Source: Thelephora terrestris (lineage: Eukaryota > Basidiomycota > Agaricomycetes > Thelephorales > Thelephoraceae). From it: a stretch of 64,000 nt of DNA. The stretch is from positions 1,488,001-1,552,000 of the forward strand of contig WIUZ02000002.1 in the NCBI GenBank assembly GCA_015956445.1. Direction: 5' to 3'. The notes below the pieces were generated by a model, which saw nothing but the letters and a program-made list of their open reading frames with translations, had not been told where the DNA came from and searched no databases. Positions 47,611 through 58,791 of this stretch are shown here, piece by piece; positions within the stretch are counted from its first letter, which is position 1, and each line of letters begins with the position of its first letter. The translations under genes were made by a program, and so were the position numbers.

Positions 47611-48629
47611 TATGACCACAAATGGGTCTGTATTTTATGATATAGCAAAGATTATGGATATATATGTAATTTTCAATTTTTCATTAATTTTTGGAGATTT
47701 TTCTGGATTTTTAGGGGCAGAAAATACATTAATATCAAAATTGTGAGCTGTTCAATGGGCAAAAAAAAAAAAATTTAATTTTTATAAAATATTTATACAT
47801 ATTCTGGATTTTTTGGTAATTTTTTCGGAATTTTTCCGGATTTATCCAGCCAGAAAAACCATTTTTTCGATATTTTTGGAATTAATTGACCATTTTAGGC
47901 ACTTTCTAGACCCATGGGAATTTTTTCGGTATTTTTTAGAATTTTTCTGGCATTTTTCCGATTTTTCTGGCATATAATTTCCTTTTTAGGAAATTTCCTT
48001 TTTTGGTAATTTTTGCCAAAAGCATTTTCAAGTTGCTTACATAAGCCATCAAATTGCCTTTTTTGGAAAGACTTTCCTAAAAGGGAAATTTCTTTTTTGG
48101 GAATTTTTGTCAAAATCATTTTTGAGTTGCTTATGTAAGCCATCAAAATTTCCTTTTTTGGTAATCCATCAAATATATCCTAAAAAGGAAATTCCTTTTT
48201 GGGAAAAACCCCTCCAAAAGCATTTTTGAGACGCTTATGTAAGCCATCAAAACTTTCCTTTTTTGGTCAGTCACATGACTTGCTTATATAAGCCATCAAA
48301 ATTACCCCCTTTTGGTAGGTCACATGACCAGCCTATGTCAGCAACAAAGGGCAGGAGCGTGGGAAATGATTTCCCACGGTTGTGGCACCAGCATGTGCCC
48401 GAAGCACTGGGCATATCCCATCAGCCCATCAATTCCCTGGGTCCAAAGCAATGGGCCAGTACCCAGTACGATGGATGGGACGTCAGGCAAGGGGAGGCTA
48501 CATTTATAATTCTTGCTGGGTTAAAGTTGCAATTATAATTGTGAGGACAACCCAGGTCAAATATAAAAGTCACTCCCTTTGCTAACAGGAATTAATATAT
48601 TTTTTGGGCTGCAGCTATTGTCGCGAGAT

Positions 48630-49700
48630 CATTGAAGAGGTACGTCAGTCTATCAAAACGTTGGGATTCCCACAAACTCACACCAGGCGGGGTTCTTTAT
48701 TACGACAAGGAGAGTCGGGGGGAGGAGAAGCAAGGGGAACGCGGGGAGTAAGCGTATTTGCTGCTCTCAGAAGGGTGTGGACGCGTGGGGACAAAGTTGA
48801 ACTCGCGGGAGATGAAGCCGGGGTAGATGCTGGTAAAAGGAAAGGCAACGTCAGGGTGTAGAAAGGCAAAGTCAGGACGTGCAGGGGGCGGAGTCGGGAC
48901 TTGCGAAAGGCGGAGTTGGGGCGTGCAGGAGGCGGAGTTGGGACGTGCGAAGGCGGAGTTGGGACACGTGCGAAGGCGGAGTTAGGACGTGCAAGGGACA
49001 AATTTTGGACGCGCGCGAGACTACGTTGGGGCATGCGCGAGACAGAGGGTGACAGTGAGGAAATGATCTCCAAGGCAAGAGATTGCGTTGCTGTCCAGGA
49101 CTTCTGGAAGGGCCTTGAGGTTGGCGGCGTTCTTGAGCTGCTGACGGTAGGCAAACAGTCAGTCCCGAGCGGATCAAACAATTCTCTAAGGGCGGAACAG
49201 AGGCTAGGTGGGACGCCTGCGTTAGCAACAGCGCGGTTACCGCCGCAGTCGTACGGACTCAGGATTGGACGCACCATTTCGGACCAACGGGCTAAGGTTG
49301 GCTCTTGTGGCCAGGGATTGGGTTGTGCGCGATCCCCAGGGGGCAACGGGTCCGCAGCTGGCGATTGCAGCAAGGCGGAAGAGTTTGGTGCTTGGCATAC
49401 AGGCCGTGATCAGCGTGTTGGCTATCGGTTGGATCCCAAAATTGGCCGGGCTCTGCAACAGCAGCCTCGCTTTAGCCGCAGCCAACTGCTAGCGACAAAT
49501 GTTGCGTTTTTATCCCTCGCGGCCCTTGTCTCCTTTACACTCGCAGTCCCACAACACAACTATCTGTCGGTCTTCGGCGCCTTCAAGGAAGATGTTCAGG
49601 GTGTTCGTGAGGGCGTCGACTCCTTCCTCAACAAGGCCGAGCATAGAGCAACTTTACCAACCGCGACGATTCAACTTGTCGGAGCCTCAGTGGGGAGGTA
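48630..49700 (+). repeat. dispersed repeat E, longest copy
   Basis: This is the longest copy of the family seen also at 16130-16480, 28199-28290 and 62470-62790. It includes the minisatellite at 48867-49010, a stretch with GAGCGGATCAAACAATTCTC (shared with 62490), the GCGCGATCCCCAGGGGGCAAC phrase and GAGGGCGTCGACTCCTTCCT. One plus-strand frame stays open from 48901 to 49701. It contains FLSLAALVSFTLAVP and then GAFKEDVQGVREGVDSFLNK, which could be a remnant secreted-protein frame, but I cannot name it. Confidence 0.7.
48867..49010 (+). repeat. minisatellite of about 5 units, consensus near GGCGGAGTTGGGACGTGC
   Basis: About five tandem units of 24-30 bp vary around GGCGGAGTTGGGACGTGCGAA. Two further units occur at 28199-28260. 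Confidence 0.8.
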
Positions 49701-49904
49701 GAGAGGATTGGAAAGGCGGCGCTGGTCGCCCTTGTGGCTAGCAGGGAGAAAAAACCGGCAGCGGGGGTGGAGAGCCGCCGACGCTACCAGAGCCAAAGGT
49801 TGTGAGCGCGTCGGGGTGGAGGGATGGGGAAGATCTCACCTGTGGTAGATATTGGGAGCCAAATACGACAAACTGGGGGAGTTATGAAGGTCTAAGTTCG
49901 CCTT

Positions 49905-50185
49905 TGAGACCGTCAGCGGAGCGGTTTCAGTTTTGAACCGGGAGAGACGGACTTGGGTGGGAGCGAGCGGGATGGACGAAAAAGAGATTAAAAAAGAAAA
50001 CTCGTGCCCGAACAGTTGCTCCGTGCGGAAAAGCGGAGGGAGCATTTTTCGACGCTCAGGAGCAACCGACGAACCCAAGCAAAGAAACTTATGTAAATAG
50101 AAAAGAAATGCGGTCGTGATCAAGTCGTGATCGAGGGGCCGGCGTTGTTGTGATTGAGTTGGCAGTTTGCCTTGTAAGCGCGGTT
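49905..50185 (+). repeat. dispersed repeats D and B fragment, copy 2
   Basis: Positions 49920-50080 match 15390-15540 nearly perfectly. Positions 50110-50185 match 6586-6650 and 15543-15590 around GATCGAGGGGCCGGCGTTG. Confidence 0.8.
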
Positions 50186-50189
50186 AAAG

Positions 50190-50645
50190 TTATGACCCGC
50201 GCACAGGGCTGGAGAGACCTCTCGTAATGCAGAGATAAGCCAGCGGAAGGGCTCGATGAGAATCATGATGCCATGAATCCCGTGGATAAACAAAAAGTCT
50301 CACAACAACCGACAACTTGGTACAAAGTCTAAACGCACTAAACGCAACAACGCAACACCCGAGCGCGTTTGCCGATAAGCCTCCCCACTCAAACCACTCT
50401 TGGAGACCTTGATCTGCGCTTCACTGCTCAGCGCTTAGCGATTACGGCCCTTGTGTTCAGCTGAGCCAGTCCGCATTGTTGTGTTCAGGGCAAGCAGCGA
50501 CCGCCTTGAGGAAAGTAACCACGAACCTTCCATATCCTCAACGGACCACTCCATCACACCTAAAAAATAAAGCAAGTTCTTGGGGGATAGAGAGTTTTCG
50601 GACGGGGGTGGTCCTGTTAGAACCAAAGTCCAAGTTCAGCCCTGA
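50190..50645. other. no recognised gene
   Basis: No motif was seen between the repeat and the stop codon of the JmjC gene. Confidence 0.4.
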
Positions 50646-50650
50646 GATTT

Positions 50651-53600
50651 CTACGAAAAGAATGGCGATATCGCACCGGTCTCCCCGCGACGGCGGTCCT
50701 TGAGGGGCCTAGTGGAGCCCGCTCTTTGAGCGGGACGTGGCGGTAGGTGGGGGGGCGACAGCACTTTCTCGAACGCAAACGGATCGTCGGTTTCCAGGTT
50801 GAACGGCGACGGGAAACGATTGCTGGAGGCTCCTGATAAAATGGCGTCACTGGCGGAGCCATGTTAAGAGCAAAATATACCTTGGGGATGCCTAAGCGGC
50901 TGCCGCGGTGGACGATTGGCCATCACATGTAGCGTAGGAGAGCTCGAAGCGAGTTCTCCCGACTTTGTATGTACTGCGGTGGAATCCCGATCGCGATGCA
51001 AGAATGAAAATCCAGACCCCTGCTGCGCCTTGGACTGCCGGGAGGCAATTTGTTGGTTCTGACCGTGTGTAATCCTGTCATGGTCTGCGGGAAGTCCATA
51101 TCTGTGTGAGGACTTGGGTGCTGGGGTGCGAAACAAGGTGGCCGATCCGTGATCAAACTGCCGGCTCTCGATTGGGGGCATTTCAGAGAATAGCCGCTGT
51201 TGTGGACGATTTTCTTCATCATTCCTCCTGTCCGTCTGGGGAATCGGAACGTTGAAAGTGAAACTACCAGGGAAGCGTGTGTTGTTGATACCACCATTGT
51301 TCGAGGACGCTCTGTCGTCGCTTTCGAGAAAACGGGCGGGATTGGACGGTCCTCCAAGTGACCGCCTAGGTGCTAGCGTCGTAGGTCTTTCCAAAAACTT
51401 CAAGTCGTTTGGTGCCTTAGCTGCCTCTCCAAGATATTGAGGAATAAGCTCCCTTAGATTCTCTTTGACAATCTCGCGAATGGTGTTTGAATTGACGGCA
51501 TCAGAGTGCCTCGTGGGCGAAATCAAATTGCTCCATGTCGATTGGTATGGGCGAGGTACCTCTGATGAGGGGCCCTACCCAAGACGTCAGAGTGGAAAGG
51601 GACCCAAGCAGACCTCCACTCACAGCCTTGACTTCCATATCCACTTCGGGATCAAACGATTTCAAGGGCTTCGCAGGAGAGTACTGAACTTATGGCGTGA
51701 GGCCGAGTACGCTATGTTGATTTAAAATGGCTGCTAACCTCTTTGGTCAATTGTGCCGTTTGTACCGTTGGGATGTCGGACTCGGAGGCCAGATATGCGT
51801 GCTCATTGACAGCATACGCTTGCTCCTCAGGATTGCTTGAGGTTACGATAATCTATGACACTCGTTGAGCTACCCGACGCCGAAAGTTGACATGGTTTGT
51901 ACCTTTCGCAAGTTTGTCCTTGGCCTCTTAAAAAGGCGAGGTTCTTCTTGTGCGGAGGACTCCTGGGCGCTCTGGTCAGGGCTGCGAGCACGTTTTTTTG
52001 TTGTTGACGGCTGGGGTGGGTTAAAGGACGATGCGGAAGAAGTTCGAGAACGCAGGGCCCTCCCCTTGCCCTTTGACAAACTTGGCCTGTTAATTTTTTG
52101 GGCAGTCGAGGTGCTAGAATCCGATAATCTGTTGCTCCTCTTGCTCTGGGGCCTTGCCGAAGTGGATGGCTGGTGCCGGTAGTGAGAATCAACACGAATC
52201 TCAAGTGACTCAGCCCAGACAAACCTTGACAGGGTCCTGCTCTGTGATATCGTAGAACCCAGGGGCCACACTTTGGCTGGCGGACTGGGGCAGTCTGAAG
52301 TTCAATGCGAAGTATACCAGTCGGTGGTGGAGATTGTGGGGGTTCGAAGCGCCCATACTGGACATGAGGTCGGGGTAACTGTCTGCGTAGTCGTTCTTGT
52401 TGTCGAGGTGATACCTGTGCCAGGTGGATTGATTGCCGCTCATTGCATGAATCAGAAGAGCAGTCGAAGAGTGGATTTGAGCGGAGGTCAAAATATGGCG
52501 AAAACATTTCGCAGAGTGGCATCCAGAACACTTTAGCAACGAATATGAGGCGACGTGATGGGATGGTGACCCCTGCCCCGGGCGGAAAGTGCATGTTTTG
52601 CCAGACTCCTGTGAAACCAACTCAGCCCGTGTCCGATATGTAGATGATCCAACCAACCTGCGTTTGAAACCTCCTCTTGTGCAAAATGGAGGCAGCCATG
52701 AATATCGAGTGCACGTTGGCAAGGCTCAACTCATCCTCGGAGAGGCAAAACTTCTCGCTGAGACCCCGGATGTATTCATGCACAACGTCCCTTGTTTCGA
52801 TGAGCGGACCCAGTTCCCGAAAACGCAGGGGTTGCATGTCTCCGCAGCTGCAAGCCCGACCGTCCGTGAAACATAGAGGGCAGATGATTGCTTTGTTTCC
52901 GTTCCATGCTCCAGTTACGCTGTCCCTTGAACAGGCAGTCTCGCAGCTGAAAGCGGTTTGAAAAATCTCCCCTCCACAATATGAACAGACGAGATCGACA
53001 ACGGGTTGCTCATCGAAGGAGGGCAGCTAGTCTTGGAAAGAGGGGGGTGGGTCATCTTCCGAGTACGCTTCAACTTCGATGACTTCATGCACGAGTTCCA
53101 GTAGCCTCTTCATCTCAAGTGCACTCGAGAGCGTCACAATCTCTCCAGCGCCTCTCAGCTGCTCGAAATGTGAACACATAGCTTGGCAGGCCAGGGATTT
53201 GACCGGAAACTTTGCAGGGATACACATTCTACACCACGAGTCAGATAGGTAATCAATGGTGCAATGAGGCTCACCGTTGCCGGCGGTAGAAATCATAGAA
53301 CACCGCAAACTCCAAACCCCGAAGGGTCATTCGAGACCAAAACATACTTGCACCAACGCCAGCCCCTTGAAACCGTTGCTGGCGGTAACTATTATGCGGG
53401 TGAGCAATCTGAATTATCAAGGCCAGCATCGCAGATACCTTCTTGGAGGTAGGACGACCAGATCCCCTTTTTCCTGAACACAGACATAAACCTTGAAAGG
53501 TGCTTCAGCAAGCTCCCTGAGACTGAGCGTGCGTGGCGTCGGAGAGCCATCAGATGCACTGAGATGGTCGGAGACATTCTTAGCGTCATCGGAAGAGGTC

Positions 53601-55409
53601 ATGAACCAAATGATTGAAGTTCCTTTGTCACAGACGCAGAGCAAATGATGATCGGTTGTTCCTTGGTCGCCCTCTCCGAAAAATGTCTCTGGACAAGTGT
53701 GAGAAGTGTGAACATTTAATTTACAGTTGGCCTGTGACGAACCGCAACCACTTGTCCCCAAAACGCAAGAAGCTGTGTCAATTGATTTCGGAAACTCATC
53801 TGACCCTCTGTGGGGAAGCAGACAACTTGGCACTTTGAGCGATGTTTCCAACCACCCTGACCACTCGATAGGGCATGGTAGAACCGATACTGATGCAGGC
53901 GTCAGTAGGATCAAGACCAGGTAACGCAGTGAATACCTGGCATAATTCCCGGGCCAATGGGATCTGCCCCATCTGGTAGTTCCACAAAGACATTGTGGAT
54001 TTAAGATCGCCCAAATCGAGAGGGAGGAGACTGACCGTTGGTACCGTGCAACGTTCTCAACCAGTTGGTGGAGCCACCGAACGGTGTCTCTGAACCCGTA
54101 TCCAGGGACACACCCTCAACGACGAACGGGACACCTTCACGCTCCCATTGGAGGCAACTTGTGACAACCTTGTGGATCGGCAAGGTAAACGCAACCGAGT
54201 TTGCGCGGATGAATGAGTTTTCTTGCCCGATAAGCATCTCGATGTTGAAATCAGTGGGCATCTTGAGGCTTGAAGCTTGAAGCATCGGGGTGTAGGCGGG
54301 CCGCGATGTAGTCGTTAGCGGCAAGCGATCGCCCGGAAAACGCTTTAACAACACCGGGTCCATAAAAACTTCCAAAAAAACACGCGATCTACTATTGTGA
54401 CCTACTTAATGTTTCAACAACCCACTCTGAGTGACAATTACTGCTGCTGGACGACGCAAGTACAAATTCAGTGCCCCCTGTTTGCCAACTCCTCCACCTT
54501 CGATTTCACGCGGACGCAGAACTCATCAATCAAACTTGTCATTTCAGCTGCAAACTGCTCGAGATCAACAGCTTGCATGTCCTAAGTTGTTGATTCAGTC
54601 TAAAAAATCGAGCTATGAGGCAGGGAAAGGGCTGACAGATCCATGATCAGGATCCTCCGATGGGCGGCTGGTCCAAGTTGCCGAGGATGGGCCAATGCTC
54701 AGGCTTGACGGCACGGCTCCATGGCCATAACGCGGTGCTTCACGAGAACCTTTGTCTTGGGCCAGCGCCGACGAGCTTGGCCCCGCCATCTGCTGGTTGA
54801 CAGGGCGTCGCTCCATGCTCATAGGCAATGCCTTTGGATTTTTGCGTTGATCATACACAGTCTGCTGTAAAAAAAATTAGCCCTAGGCGGTGAAAGCTAA
54901 GACAACAACGCACATCGTGAGCCAGCTTTCTGGAAGCCGCCAAAAGGGCGTTGTCTTCATTGCTATCGGAGCTCAGTTCAAGCACATCGTTGTCGGGGAA
55001 GCCTTCCCTCTCGAGTTGGAAGTCTGATTCCTGCAACAGAGATGGTGAGACCTGCACGATAGCGTCACGTAGGCATGCATCAAAGTGGAGCTCACCACGG
55101 GTTCCTTTTTGACCCTGAACGGCGACGACTTGCTGGCTCGTGACTGAAGCGATGAAGGTGGGTTCATAAGTTGCGATCCTGAGCTCACAAAACGCCAACC
55201 TTATCCACCTGGCGACTGGGCTGAGCACCACGCAACGGGCTTGAGTTACTACTGACTGAAAGAAGTTGCCTCAACGCGAATGGCTGATTGAACGGGAATT
55301 TTTACTCACTGTACCTAGCCAGATCTTTCTGCATTGGATCTGGGAGCGTGATGCGCTCATATGGTGAATGTCGGTTGTTTCGTTTCTCGGGGCGGTCTCC
55401 ACGATTCAT
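50651..55409 (-). CDS. JmjC-domain protein with C-terminal Cys-rich zinc finger
   Basis: Start MNRGDRPEKRNNRHSPYERI at 55409. Early exons include the acidic FPDNDVLELSSDSNEDNALL. The JmjC region begins with WEREGVPFVVEGVSL and WLRTLHGTNGQ (about 54190-54030) and continues with LLCVCDKGTSIIWFMTSSDD, APFKVYVCVQEKGDLVVLPP and FWSRMTLRG. A Cys-rich module follows (VCSYCGGEIFQTAFSC, then CPLCFTDGRACSCGDMQPL, near 53000-52820). After it come CSGCHSAKCFRHILTSAQIH, basic KKRARSPDQ and KRPRTNLRKV patches and a Ser/Pro-rich tail ending NLETDDPFAFEKVLSPP with the stop at 50651. Such proteins are chromatin factors, typically histone demethylase-like. The iron-ligand segment falls near an unclear splice site (about 53745-53640), so I could not confirm the HxD motif. 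The 3' part might be a separate gene. Confidence 0.65.
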
Positions 55410-55732
55410 GAGAGCTCGTTCCAACCAGTTGACTCTCGGATGCTATTAAGTTGACCCTTTTTTCCTCGTGTTGACCGCCTCGTGTGATCATCCGGACCAT
55501 AGAAATCTCTCGAGGCATGATGCATGATGATGATGAACTCTCAGGGCGTGATCAGCGCCACTCACGAGTCGCTGTTGCGGAAAATGTCTTCCGAGACACA
55601 AGTCGAAGAGAATGGAAAGGCGCAAAATTCAGGGGGGGGTATTTTGGGCATTTGATTACAAGTTCACGAAACAGTAATAGAATAGAACGAAACTACCTGG
55701 AAAAGAAACTGGGCCCGCATCCTGTTCGTGTG

Positions 55733-56310
55733 CTAGTCGTCCATGTCAACATGAGTTGGGCATGGCTTGGACAGCGCTGTGCAAAAAGTGAACTCCGTCA
55801 CAAATCTAGAAAGCACAGAAGGGTCAGGTACAGCACCCAGCTCCATGTCGGATAAACTCACCGGGCAATCGCCTTGTTGACGGAAGAGGGATTCTTGGGA
55901 TGTTTGTAAAAAGGCGTGAATTTCCCGACCTGGACGACTGCTATTTCCCCTTTCCAACGCAAACCCTTGCCTACGCTCTCAACGGCCATATTTCTTTGAC
56001 CGTCTTCCTTCCAATAGGCAGTGATGAGAAAGACGTTCTTATCGACTATGACCTTGCAATCGTGGATTTCGTTCCCAGCGATCGGCTGAGAAAACTCATC
56101 CTTGATGCGAATGTACCGTGGGTTTTCGAACGTCTCGGCGAGTGGGACGATGGTTTTGAAGTGAATGGGGAGGCGGCGATGCCTCTGTGAGCGGAAGATG
56201 TATCCCTCAGTCGTTCCATCCTCCTTTGGCGTGGTCAGCAAGGTGCATTTCATTGAGTAGATACGATGGCTCACAATCTCCCCTGTCGGGTGAACTCGAA
56301 GAACGGGCAT
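55733..56310 (-). CDS. small two-exon protein of a basidiomycete family without known function
   Basis: Start MPVLRVHPTGEIVSHRIY at 56310 (a longer start at 56370 would add a hydrophobic leader). Exon 1 includes EGYIFRSQRHRRLPIHFKTI, ETFENPRYIRIKDEFSQPI, CKVIVDKNVFLITAYWKEDG and EIAVVQVGKFTPFYKHP. A short intron (GTGAGT..CTAG, about 55860-55807) leads to the last exon, ending HVDMDD at 55733. The frame is clean and about 175 codons long. I have the impression of a family common in mushroom-forming fungi but cannot name a domain. A copy of the last exon alone sits at 42873-42945. Confidence 0.65.
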
Positions 56311-56680
56311 TTTGCTGCGATAGAAACGTAGGACCAGAAACAGAAGAAAACGGGCAGAGACGAGGAGCAAGGAGGGTGACGGCGTGGTGGGCTAGAGGTC
56401 GGGCGGTGATTGGTTTATATCACCCGCCTCTCTTCGCCTCTCTTTTACCTTGCCTGGGCATCGTGCTTGCTCAGAGATGAGATGAGGAAAGAAAAGAAAA
56501 GATGATGATAGCGATGGTAAAGACTGAGGAAAGGAAAGAAACGAAGACGATAGTGATGGTAAGGACTCAAAGGATTGAAACAACGCGCGATCCTACGATC
56601 ACCGCCTCTATGACCCGTTCCACAAGAGGCTCAAAGGAAGAAAGAAAGACTCCTTACCAACCATGTGCGACCCAACATTT

Positions 56681-56690
56681 ACTTATAAAC
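56681..56690 (+). promoter_or_regulatory. TATA-like element of the plus-strand gene
   Basis: ACTTATAAAC lies about 42 bp before the ATG at 56726, a typical compact fungal arrangement. No other promoter element was identified. Confidence 0.35.
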
Positions 56691-56725
56691 GGCGTTGGCT
56701 GGTGGGTTCGATTCACCTTACCACC

Positions 56726-57761
56726 ATGAACAACACCTCCCCTCGAACAATCTTCTTGCCGTCGTCTGGTGGATATTCCACCTCGCGAATTGTACCAGAG
56801 GTTTGTCTCCTGTCCTTCTGCCGTTAGAGGCAACGACGTCCTGAACTTTTTGTTATTAGTCTATCAACCGACGTCGCTTTCCATTCCGCCAATACAGCAT
56901 CGACGAGGATGGAGGCCTTGTCTGTAGATCTCGGAACGTCAGCAGAGAAGCGTGTGTCCGCTCTTTTTCATCCTACTCCGGCTCAGACGTTTGACGTCGT
57001 ACCCTGTTCGAACAGACGTTCACGACCGTATGGTGCCGGTGTCGTTCCCACCCGTGACCTGCCACCCCGCTCTCGAACACCCGTCCCCAGCCAATCCCAC
57101 GCACACCCTTCCGAGTCTGCTACTGCTGCGCGGACGCTGAATAGTATAATCCCAGCGATTGTGCAAAATCCGGAGGCTTTTCGGGAGTCTATCCCTACCA
57201 TTTGTGCCAAGCACAACATCAATCCAACAATCTTGGAATCCCTCGTGCAGAATCTGGAGTCTGCACAACTAGTGGGCAACCCTCCCAAGGATACAGATAT
57301 GTGAGTCTTTGATTGTAATCTCATGACGTGCAGCTGACTCTTTGTGTTGTTTCAGCCCTCAAGCTCCCGACCAGCCTCCCGTCACCTCGCTCACAGTTCT
57401 CACCCCACCGTTCCCGCCTTCTTCCTCCCCCGTGCCATTCAAACACGAACGTCCCTTCCCAACTGGTGCTCGTGGAGCGACGATATGGTATACGACCAAG
57501 TCGTCGCATGACTTGCTCATTCCTCCATCTGGCCTTCAAGTCGTCGCCGGTACACTGTATATTCATTTCAACACCTCAAAGAAGTTCCGCCAGATTTGGC
57601 TATTCAAAGCGGATGCTGGTTGGAAAGTTGTTAATGACATAACTCACACATCCCACCCCTCTTGTCGTGACAGGATCCTCACCGTCCGCTCCGATGGAAC
57701 TCCAAGCTGGGTAATTTCTACGCCAGCTGCCCACAGTCATGGACGGAGGTTTAGGAAATGA
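56726..57761 (+). CDS. plus-strand gene of unrecognised family
   Basis: Two starts are possible: MNNTSPRTIFLPSSGGYSTS at 56726 with a 59-bp intron (56801-56859), or MEALSVDLGTSAEKRVSALF at 56909. The first does not join the main frame cleanly by any splice I could find. The main frame continues with ARTLNSIIPAIVQNPEAF, RESIPTICAKHNINPTILES and LVQNLESAQL, an intron at 57301-57355, a Pro-rich linker, and a C-terminal domain (VAGTLYIHFNTSKKFRQIWL, FKADAGWKVVND, DRILTVRSDGTPSWV) ending at 57761. The last domain looks like a compact beta-rich module, but I do not recognise it. It is the only confidently open gene on the plus strand. Confidence 0.6.
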
Positions 57762-57764
57762 TGC

Positions 57765-58788
57765 GTATTACGCAAGGCCTAGGGTTGACAAGCGGCGGAG
57801 TCTGGGGCAACGTTGAGCGTTGAGTTCGATGGCTTCGTGCGACCAGCGTAAAATGTTATCTACGAGGGTAGCCCTCACGGCAGGCCAAACTCGCTTATTC
57901 CGAAAATTTCTCCAAGAGTCCAACGTCATACCAAGCGTGTACTCTAGAATTTTGTTTTGCTAAATATTTGTTGCAACTTACGAGAACCTGACATATGTCG
58001 TGCTTGTCATGTGTTAGGAACATACAGCACGGACATCGAGTTGTCGCATTACAAAATCAAGAGTGGGTGACTATCCACAATTCTGGACATAATTATATCC
58101 GTCGTAGCAGGGTGCCAGTTGCAGAGTTTCGCGGGGTTCCTGACCCTACCGAGCGGTCGGGGTCCCATCATCTCCCTTAAAAGGCTCGAAAAATATGTCT
58201 AGAACCATGTAGAGTCGTGTGGATAGTCAGTCACCCAGTGTGCATGCATCTGGACAGAGTGAGGGGCTTCGAAAAAACGCGTAGTTCTATTTCCGTACAG
58301 AAATTACTCAAATACGGCCTAATTCACACGAAATATTATGAAGATGGCGTCGCCCCGTGTCGACAGGTCTAGTCACGACCCGAGCTTGGCACATTGTCGT
58401 AGGTCATCGTCCGGGTTCGTCAGAAACAGACGGTTCGCCAGTTGGCTTGGCTTAAGCAGGCTTTTTTGACCCCTCAGCAACCTAGAGCCCCACAAACTCG
58501 GCTAATGATGGTGGGAGATGCGGTGCATTGTGTACATGGAATGGCTAATCTACACGTTCGGAACTACCGCCACCGGGAAAGTCGTAGGTAGTAGCACCCC
58601 GCCGTGTTTTCTTTGAGCATAGTTGATTGGCCCAGTGTGGCCTTTTGCGCGATTTTTCGGAGGTATAACTGCCACTTCCGCGTCAGAAGTCTGGGTACCA
58701 CCTTCAAGAACCAGGGCACACTGCCCCGGGAGCAACTTGCACGGTATCTCGTTGGTATTGTCGTAATAAGTCACATGAAGCATCATCG
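57765..58788. other. no recognised gene
   Basis: A minus-strand frame at 58786-58550 (CKLLPGQCALVLEGG) lies just downstream of the RING gene stop. It might be a remnant, but no family was recognised. Confidence 0.4.
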
Positions 58789-58791
58789 TTG

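Larger units (their letters stand above)
44576..48619. mobile_element. 4.0-kb giant foldback element with 8-bp TSD and telomere-like arrays
   Basis: The element lies between two copies of GTCGCGAG (44568-44575 and 48620-48627), an 8-bp target duplication. The ends are GAGCAGCTGCAGCCCA and, inverted, AATAGCTGCAGCCCA. Long inverted arms meet near 46500. They contain the same AAAAAGGAAA, GGCTTACATAAGC and GGTCATGTGAC words, AT-rich block and core as the element at 33405-37009, but a different outermost 200-300 bp. Arms are less symmetrical: the right arm has about 300 extra bp, including a second GATAA tract (46970-47260). Eight-base duplications are known for hAT and KDZ transposons. No transposase is encoded. 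Confidence 0.85.

Noticed and set aside
56695-56715. GGTTCGATTC resembles a tRNA B box
   Set aside because: No matching A box, stem pairing or acceptor stem was found; it lies in the short leader of the plus-strand gene.
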